This document shows, piece by piece, positions 14,131 to 18,482 of a DNA stretch of 18,482 nucleotides; the first letter of the stretch is position 1, and each line of letters starts with the position of its first letter. The DNA comes from Leptolinea sp964424035 (GTDB taxonomy: Bacteria > Chloroflexota > Anaerolineae > Anaerolineales > Anaerolineaceae): the NCBI GenBank assembly GCA_964424035.1, contig CAYRHB010000077.1, forward strand, positions 1 to 18,482, given 5' to 3'. The notes below the pieces were generated by a model. That model did not search any database. It had not been told where the DNA came from and saw only the letters and a list, made by a program, of their open reading frames with translations. Made by a program: the position numbers and the translations under genes.

Positions 14131-15279
14131 GTGTCAAAATTCCGAGTTTTTCTTCTTTTGATTATTGCACTTGCGGTAAGTTCATTTACCTTTCAGACTC
14201 CCGAACCCCCCGGAGGGGAAAGAGTGCCGACCATTACACCGGAATTCGACAGGTCGGCATACACCATTCCACTTCCCCCGGCAGGCAGTTTGTATCATGG
14301 TGTTTTCCCGGGGCGGTTTGACGGAGCAGAAGACGAGATCTCTACATTTGACCTGGAAGCATACGAGCTGTCTGCAGGGAAAACGGCAGCCTGGGTTTAC
14401 TTTTCCCACAACTGGTTCACTGACCGGGCTTTTCCTCAGGAGACTGTAAACTGGATCCATGAACGAGGATCAATCCCCTATATACGCTTAATACTGCGCA
14501 GCAGTGAAGCCCAGCATAAGGCGGAAAAGGTGTTCACCTTGAATGCCATACTCGAGGGCAAATTTGACCGGGACCTTCGAGCGTGGTGCAGATCCGCAGC
14601 CGCCCTAGATTACCCTCTCCTGGTGGAATATGGAACGGAAGTCAATGGCCAATGGTTTTCCTGGAATGGGGTTTGGAATGGGGGCGGAAAGCGGGGCAGT
14701 TACGGGATAAGCGATGAACCGGATGGCCCCGAAAGGTTCAGGGACACATACCGGTACCTGATCGATGTGTGCAGGGTGGAAGGCGCGGGAAACATCACCT
14801 GGGTGTTTCACGTTAATGCAGAGGATTATCCACAGGAAACCTGGAACCATTTTGAGAATTACTATCCGGGGGATGACTATATTGATTGGCTGGCAATGAG
14901 CATCTATGGAGCCCAGTCGCCGTTCGATGATGAATGGCCGGATTTTGGGATGGCATTTGATTCCACCTACAATCGCCTGACGGAAATGGCGCCCGGAAAA
15001 CCCATCATTGTGGCGGAATTCGGGATGACCGGATACCATCCGAAATCGGATCCTGCGGATTGGACAGACCGGGCTTTTAAAGCGATGAAAACCGCAGCCG
15101 CACTTCCCCGTTCCCGGCTGGTGGGTTTTTCATGGTGGAATGAAGGCTGGCCGAATAATGATGACCCGGTAATGGATACGAATATGCGCATCCAGGACAA
15201 TCCCATTCTGGCAGAGGTGTTTCAACGCGAAGTGGGCGGGGATCGATTCATTCTGGGAAAGATCACCGCTGAGCCGTGA
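14131..15279 (+). CDS. Secreted glycoside hydrolase, GH26-like (beta-mannanase clan A type)
   Basis: 382 residues with an N-terminal signal peptide or anchor (about 1-21) and a Thr/Pro-rich linker. The catalytic domain (about 50-365) looks like a GH26 (beta/alpha)8 barrel: acid/base candidate Glu170 in EYGTEVNGQWFSWNG, and nucleophile candidate Glu296 at the end of the IIVAEFGMTG strand, with ITWVFHVNA and DWLAMSIYG between them. GH26 enzymes cut beta-mannans or mixed-linked beta-glucans outside the cell; activity of this distant relative is inferred. Start is GTG at 14131 with AAAGGGG 8 bases upstream, 3 bases after the DUF1232 gene. A hairpin spans its stop codon. No dockerin, carbohydrate-binding module or lipobox is visible. 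Confidence 0.82.
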   Translation: MSKFRVFLLLIIALAVSSFTFQTPEPPGGERVPTITPEFDRSAYTIPLPPAGSLYHGVFPGRFDGAEDEISTFDLEAYELSAGKTAAWVYFSHNWFTDRAFPQETVNWIHERGSIPYIRLILRSSEAQHKAEKVFTLNAILEGKFDRDLRAWCRSAAALDYPLLVEYGTEVNGQWFSWNGVWNGGGKRGSYGISDEPDGPERFRDTYRYLIDVCRVEGAGNITWVFHVNAEDYPQETWNHFENYYPGDDYIDWLAMSIYGAQSPFDDEWPDFGMAFDSTYNRLTEMAPGKPIIVAEFGMTGYHPKSDPADWTDRAFKAMKTAAALPRSRLVGFSWWNEGWPNNDDPVMDTNMRIQDNPILAEVFQREVGGDRFILGKITAEP

Positions 15280-15296
15280 ATTTAAGCGGTGATTTT
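15262..15296 (+). terminator. Hairpin spanning the stop codon of the GH26-like gene
   Basis: ATCACCGCT (15262-15270) and AGCGGTGAT (15285-15293) form a perfect 9-bp stem; the TGA stop lies in the 14-base loop, and four T's end the structure. It probably ends the run that begins at 10822. Confidence 0.6.
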
Positions 15297-15306
15297 CCAA
15301 CCTACG

Positions 15307-15312
15307 TATAAT
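15307..15312 (+). promoter_or_regulatory. Likely -10 box before the zinc-ribbon gene
   Basis: A perfect TATAAT 39 bases before the ATG and just after the hairpin; no convincing -35 box at normal spacing. Confidence 0.4.
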
Positions 15313-15351
15313 AATTATGACACGCTTCCGAAATTTTCCAGGAGGACTCTA

Positions 15352-16422
15352 ATGGCGCGCAAAGAACTCGGTTACGTTGAGCTCGAATGGACCTGCCCCA
15401 ATTGTAAAACCCGCAATCCGGGTTTGACCAAGACTTGCCAGGGTTGTGGCTCACCACAACCGGCTGATGTGGAGTTCCAATCCAAAGCCGATCAGGCACT
15501 CATTCAGGATGGGACGAAGCTTGAACAGGCCAAGAAAGGCCCTGATATCCATTGTGGATTTTGCGGGGCTCGAAACCCGGCGGATGCTGTGATCTGCTCG
15601 CAATGTGGCGGCGATCTGAAGGAAGGGATGAAACGGCAGGCAGGCAAGGTTGTCGGTGATTTCAAGGCGGGTACTACCACAACGATCAAATGTCCGCATT
15701 GCAATGCCGAAAATCCGGCCAATGCTCAAATCTGTTCCGGTTGTGGCGGGCCGCTTCACACTGTCGAAAAAACTGCGACAGTTCCGAAGAAAGGCTTACC
15801 CCTGGGATGCCTGATCGCCCTGGGAATTGCCGGTTTGCTGGCAATTATTGGCATCTTCTCCCTGATTTCCACAGGCGCAAAAAAGACGGACATGGTTGCC
15901 AGCCTGGCATCGGCCAACTGGGAACGTGTCATCCAGGTGGAAGAATTTGGCCCGGTCCAGAAAGAGGATTGGAAGGATGAAATCCCGTACGATGGTGTAA
16001 TCGGCGATTGCTCGGAACGCAGCCGGGGATATTCCGACTCCCCCACGGCAAATTCTGTCGAAGTTTGCGGTGAGCCATACACCGTCGACAGAGGTAATGG
16101 TGTTGCTGAAGTTGTTCAAGATTGCCAGTATGAGATCTATGATGATTATTGCGAATACACTCTCGATGAGTGGCACACCGGTGAAAGCTTGAGAGCGGAG
16201 GGTTCCAGTACAAATGCCCAATGGCCGGCTGTTAACCTGGACTCCCACCAGCGGGAAGGCAGCCGCTCGGAGAATTATGTTCTGCGCCTCAATGCCAATG
16301 GAGAGACTTACACGTATGAAACCTCTGATTACAATCTCTTCCGGCAGGCTCAACCCGGATCCCGATGGGAGATCACTGTGAATGGATTTGGCAGCATCGT
16401 GTCACTTGAACCGGCAAACTAA
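15352..16422 (+). CDS. Triple zinc-ribbon protein with one membrane helix and an outer domain
   Basis: 356 residues. Three CxxC...CxxC ribbons lie in the N-terminal third: C15/C18/C29/C32 (preceded by Trp, similar to a RanBP2-type finger), C68/C71/C82/C85 and C114/C117/C128/C131. A basic stop (KK at 146-147) leads to one transmembrane helix (about 150-172), and a C-terminal domain of about 180 residues, presumably outside the cell, contains WERVIQVEEFGPV, a four-cysteine stretch around AEVVQDCQYEIYDDYCEYT and a beta-rich end. AGGAGG is 6 bases before the ATG; the frame extends upstream to 15289 but without a ribosome site. The layout suggests a membrane protein with an inner zinc module and an outer domain possibly held by disulfides. 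Function unknown; it probably shares a transcript with the next gene (17-base gap). Confidence 0.85.
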   Translation: MARKELGYVELEWTCPNCKTRNPGLTKTCQGCGSPQPADVEFQSKADQALIQDGTKLEQAKKGPDIHCGFCGARNPADAVICSQCGGDLKEGMKRQAGKVVGDFKAGTTTTIKCPHCNAENPANAQICSGCGGPLHTVEKTATVPKKGLPLGCLIALGIAGLLAIIGIFSLISTGAKKTDMVASLASANWERVIQVEEFGPVQKEDWKDEIPYDGVIGDCSERSRGYSDSPTANSVEVCGEPYTVDRGNGVAEVVQDCQYEIYDDYCEYTLDEWHTGESLRAEGSSTNAQWPAVNLDSHQREGSRSENYVLRLNANGETYTYETSDYNLFRQAQPGSRWEITVNGFGSIVSLEPAN

Positions 16423-16439
16423 AGAAAGATTCCAAGAGA

Positions 16440-17639
16440 ATGGTCAAACAATACCGGTTGGCTCCCATCGTTCTGCTGATAATGGTTTTTCTGCTGCTTC
16501 AAGGTTTTCTGGTCTTTCCGGATCACGGATTACCCGAAAGTCAACAGAATTCAATAACTAAAAACGTCTTTCCTGGAGTCTCTCCTGTACCTGATATTAC
16601 GGTTACACCCACACAGATATCTCTGGATACAAGGAAAATACTGAAAGGTTTTTTGGGGAGCTGGTTGAATTATCACACGATCCCATTAATGGGCGGTGAG
16701 CCGGTTGGGCAATATACCGGAATGCAGATGCAGATAGACGCAGAAGCATTCTCAGTCGCCGGCATGGTATGCCATGATCCGGAATATTCCATTAAGCAGG
16801 TTACTCCTGACGAGTTCTTTCAGGGGTATGAACGTCCGGATGACCGGAATGGATTCTTCACCGAAAAATTTACGGTACTTGAAACCGGTTGTGAAAACTT
16901 TGAACCCGCTTATGTTGCTCTTGTGGATTACAACTCCCTGGGTTTTATTCTTGAGGATGAATTGCTTCTGTTTGAAGCCGATATGAGTGTTACTGAAAAT
17001 GGTGTAACCATTGAGTCAGACATAATGGTGGAATACAGTGAGGATCCTTTCTATGAGATCCGAGCCCAGATACCGTTAATTCGGGAACCGGAAATGACCG
17101 AGTATAACGGGCGTGTACGGGCAGTGGCGGATGAAGCGATCCAACCCTTTAAAACAGATTTGGAAAGCCGGGATGTTCCGGATGAGATGGCGAGTTACCG
17201 GAGTTTCATGTGGATCGGGTACGATGTTTCGTATCTGTCCGCTGAACTGGTCAGTATTCGTTATCATATGGATTTCTATTACGCGGGAGCAGCCCATCCG
17301 GGACACTATTTCAGGGTGGTCAATTACGACCTGAAGGCCGGAAGAGAAATACAGTTCGATGACCTTTTCACGGATAATGAAAAAGCTTTGACTTTCTTAT
17401 CCGGGTATTGTAAAAAGAAACTGGAAACGTTGGATTTCCTGCTGTTTGAAGAAGGACTTTTACCGAAAAAAGAAAATTTTTCCAACTGGAATCTGACACC
17501 GCGCGGTATTCGTTTAAGTTTTGATCCGTACCAGGTGGTACCCTATGCTGCCGGACCGCAGGAAATTCTCGTACCTTATGCGCAACTGGGTGATTACCTA
17601 AACCCGGAATCTCCGGTTGGCGCAATACTTGCACACTAA
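16440..17639 (+). CDS. Exported DUF3298 (RsiV C-terminal-like) domain protein
   Basis: 399 residues. A signal peptide or anchor (about 8-26, VLLIMVFLLLQGFLVF) is followed by a Thr/Pro-rich linker. The last 150 residues match the DUF3298 domain of RsiV and PdaC-type exported proteins: YYAGAAHPGHYFRVVNYDL, then EIQFDDLF, LSGYCKKKL and the closing PYQVVPYAAGPQEILVPYAQ. A DUF4163-like part may precede it. In RsiV this domain binds lysozyme, but here the N-terminal anti-sigma part is absent, so regulation of a sigma factor is not implied. The ribosome site is weak (AAGAGA right before the ATG); 17 bases separate it from the zinc-ribbon gene, so co-transcription is likely. Confidence 0.8.
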   Translation: MVKQYRLAPIVLLIMVFLLLQGFLVFPDHGLPESQQNSITKNVFPGVSPVPDITVTPTQISLDTRKILKGFLGSWLNYHTIPLMGGEPVGQYTGMQMQIDAEAFSVAGMVCHDPEYSIKQVTPDEFFQGYERPDDRNGFFTEKFTVLETGCENFEPAYVALVDYNSLGFILEDELLLFEADMSVTENGVTIESDIMVEYSEDPFYEIRAQIPLIREPEMTEYNGRVRAVADEAIQPFKTDLESRDVPDEMASYRSFMWIGYDVSYLSAELVSIRYHMDFYYAGAAHPGHYFRVVNYDLKAGREIQFDDLFTDNEKALTFLSGYCKKKLETLDFLLFEEGLLPKKENFSNWNLTPRGIRLSFDPYQVVPYAAGPQEILVPYAQLGDYLNPESPVGAILAH

Positions 17640-17662
17640 CCTTTCAGGTATATTCTGAAAGG
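17640..17662. terminator. Inverted repeat right after the DUF3298 gene
   Basis: CCTTTCAG and CTGAAAGG form a perfect 8-bp stem with a 7-base loop directly after the stop codon. There is no T-run, so termination is uncertain. Confidence 0.45.
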
Positions 17663-17691
17663 CATAGGTGCGCAGTATGTTCGAGAATTGT

Positions 17692-17700
17692 TGTTATAAT
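17692..17700 (+). promoter_or_regulatory. Extended -10 promoter giving a leaderless mRNA
   Basis: TGTTATAAT is an exact extended -10 element (TGn plus TATAAT). The ATG of the next gene lies 7 bases after it, where transcription would be expected to start. No -35 match is seen, as is common for extended -10 promoters. Confidence 0.65.
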
Positions 17701-17706
17701 ACGACC

Positions 17707-17904
17707 ATGCCATTCATTGATGTCCGATCTGGTATCCAGGAAATGGAAGAAAGCCCCGCTGAATGGGCAATCTGGAAGAACAGATCTTACGAAGACCGCA
17801 TGATCGAATTGGAAAATCTCCGGCAGTTGCATTACGCGGGCAGGGATAATGTTCCAACCAGACTTCTTGGAGTTGTTAAGATTACTAAACGACGAAAAGG
17901 TTGA
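17707..17904 (+). CDS. Small 65-residue partner protein of a nucleotidyltransferase
   Basis: 65 residues beginning MPFIDVRSGIQEMEESPAEW. It is charged, with a central helix (EDRMIELENLRQLHYAG) and a basic C-terminus (VVKITKRRKG). Small ORFs of this style often stand directly before MNT-type nucleotidyltransferases, with a helix rich in Glu and Leu and an end resembling RLLRVVRIT. It overlaps the next gene by 56 bases in another frame. The ATG at 17707 is preferred to an upstream frame extension because the promoter -10 box ends just 7 bases before it; it would be translated without a leader. I infer an antitoxin-like or partner role; no function is known to me. Confidence 0.65.
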   Translation: MPFIDVRSGIQEMEESPAEWAIWKNRSYEDRMIELENLRQLHYAGRDNVPTRLLGVVKITKRRKG

Positions 17905-18304
17905 GTATCTGATCGTCGGGGGGTACGCCGTAGCAGCCCACGGGCATCCACGATTCACGAGAGATCTGGATATTTGGGTCAATCCCACCTTGAAGAACGC
18001 CAGGAAGGTAATTTCCACCCTGGATAAATTTGGATTTCATTCATTGGGTCTTAAGCCATCCGATTTTACAGAGCCAGACACTGCCATCCAACTCGGATAC
18101 CCGCCCGCCAGGGTGGTATTTGTAACAGAAATGGATGGTTTGAAATTCGACAGGGCTTTTTCGAGAAGGGTTGAACGTTTGGAAGGCAGCGACCCTGTGT
18201 ATTTTATTGATATTGAAAGCCTGATCACCAGCAAACGGCTCACCGGACGTCCGCAGGATACAGAAGATGCAGATTTTCTGGTTCATATGCTGGATGAAGA
18301 TTAA
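17849..18304 (+). CDS. MNT-type nucleotidyltransferase (DNA polymerase beta-like fold)
   Basis: 151 residues. The minimal nucleotidyltransferase signature is clear: IVGGYAVAAHGHPRFTRDLD (22-41), with Gly24/Gly25 and the metal-binding pair Asp39 and Asp41. The remainder (IQLGYPPARVVFVTEMDGL, VYFIDIESLITSKRL) matches stand-alone nucleotidyltransferases annotated as DUF6036 or AbiEii-like. Such proteins transfer NMP groups to protein or RNA targets and often form toxin-antitoxin or defence modules with a small partner. The start ATG lies inside the 65-residue gene, with AGGG a few bases upstream, so translation is probably coupled. Both catalytic aspartates are intact, so it should be active. 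No HEPN gene is adjacent; the tRNA gene lies about 100 bases downstream. Confidence 0.85.
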   Translation: MFQPDFLELLRLLNDEKVEYLIVGGYAVAAHGHPRFTRDLDIWVNPTLKNARKVISTLDKFGFHSLGLKPSDFTEPDTAIQLGYPPARVVFVTEMDGLKFDRAFSRRVERLEGSDPVYFIDIESLITSKRLTGRPQDTEDADFLVHMLDED

Positions 18305-18343
18305 TTCTAAAGAAGTCTTTTTCTAAAACCGGCGGGGGATTCC

Positions 18344-18372
18344 TTGACGTTTCTCCTTCCACTTGGTATATT
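18344..18372 (+). promoter_or_regulatory. Strong promoter of the tRNA gene
   Basis: TTGACG (18344-18349), a 17-base spacer and TATATT (18367-18372), followed by a GC-rich discriminator (GGCTGCGCG) typical of stringently controlled stable-RNA promoters. The leader carries a 6-bp hairpin CGCGTT/AACGCG (18380-18396), possibly a processing signal. Confidence 0.8.
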
Positions 18373-18405
18373 TAGGCTGCGCGTTGAAAGAACGCGAGAA
18401 TTGAT

Positions 18406-18479
18406 GCCCTCGTAGCGCAATTGGACAGAGCGTTTGCTTGCGGAGCAAAAGGTTGCAGATTCGAATTCTGCCGAGGGCA
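18406..18479 (+). tRNA. tRNA-Arg, anticodon GCG
   Basis: 74 bases fold into a cloverleaf: acceptor stem GCCCTCG with CGAGGGC, anticodon stem TTTGC with GCAAA around loop TTGCGGA, and T-stem GCAGA with TCTGC around TTCGAAT. The anticodon is GCG at 18440-18442, which reads CGC and CGU arginine codons. The discriminator base is A, and CCA is not encoded (CAC follows). The D-stem (GCGC with GAGC) has one G-A mismatch. Overall it resembles bacterial tRNA-Arg(ACG), with G in place of A at position 34. Confidence 0.92.
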
Positions 18480-18482
18480 CAC

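Noticed and set aside
15796..16353. 185-residue minus-strand frame inside the zinc-ribbon gene
   Set aside because: Shadow of a gene with clear CxxC motifs on the plus strand; no ribosome site.
1..18482. Search for CRISPR arrays, IS elements, rRNA and phage genes
   Set aside because: No regularly spaced repeats, transposase motifs, terminal inverted repeats or phage structural genes were seen.

Overview
The window looks like chromosomal DNA of a free-living, probably anaerobic heterotroph. Moderate GC, sugar ABC importers with non-canonical ATPases, stand-alone zinc-ribbon/membrane proteins, a secreted GH26-like protein and a small-ORF/nucleotidyltransferase pair together suggest a Chloroflexota (Anaerolineae-like) genome. 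This is inference from gene style; no 16S or marker gene is present to prove it.

Region 1 (1-9299) is a carbohydrate uptake and catabolism locus built around a divergent control region. On the minus strand lie a LacI-family repressor and, after a 557-base gap, two tandem DhaK-type ketose kinase subunits; the second is cut by the window start. On the plus strand is an operon for an LsrB/RhaS-like periplasmic sugar-binding protein, a two-domain sugar ABC ATPase, two permeases and a 6-phospho-3-hexuloisomerase-like SIS isomerase. The 391-base control region carries a good sigma70 promoter with a LacI-type operator on its start point, a second perfect operator near the repressor promoter, and a CRP-like palindrome. 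A strong hairpin after the binding-protein gene probably gives it a higher mRNA level than the other transporter genes. The likely scheme is import of an unidentified sugar, phosphorylation by the DhaK-type proteins with a DhaL partner not seen here, and isomerisation by the SIS protein.

Region 2 (9300-10821) holds a small predicted lipoprotein with its own promoter and, facing it, a rubrerythrin-like diiron protein with a near-consensus promoter. The two share a bidirectional terminator.

Region 3 (10822-15279) is a compact plus-strand run: an NnrU/isoprenylcysteine-methyltransferase-like membrane protein, a ComEC/Rec2 DNA-uptake channel whose C-terminal metallo-beta-lactamase domain has lost its metal motif, a DUF1232 membrane protein, and a secreted GH26-like glycoside hydrolase.

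Region 4 (15300-17662) has a triple zinc-ribbon protein with one membrane helix and a cysteine-containing outer domain, followed by an exported DUF3298/RsiV-like protein. Region 5 (17692-18304) is an overlapping pair: a 65-residue protein, probably made from a leaderless mRNA, and an MNT-type nucleotidyltransferase, resembling a toxin-antitoxin-like module. The window ends with a tRNA-Arg gene whose anticodon is GCG rather than the usual ACG, behind a strong promoter. No IS element, CRISPR array, rRNA or origin was seen.
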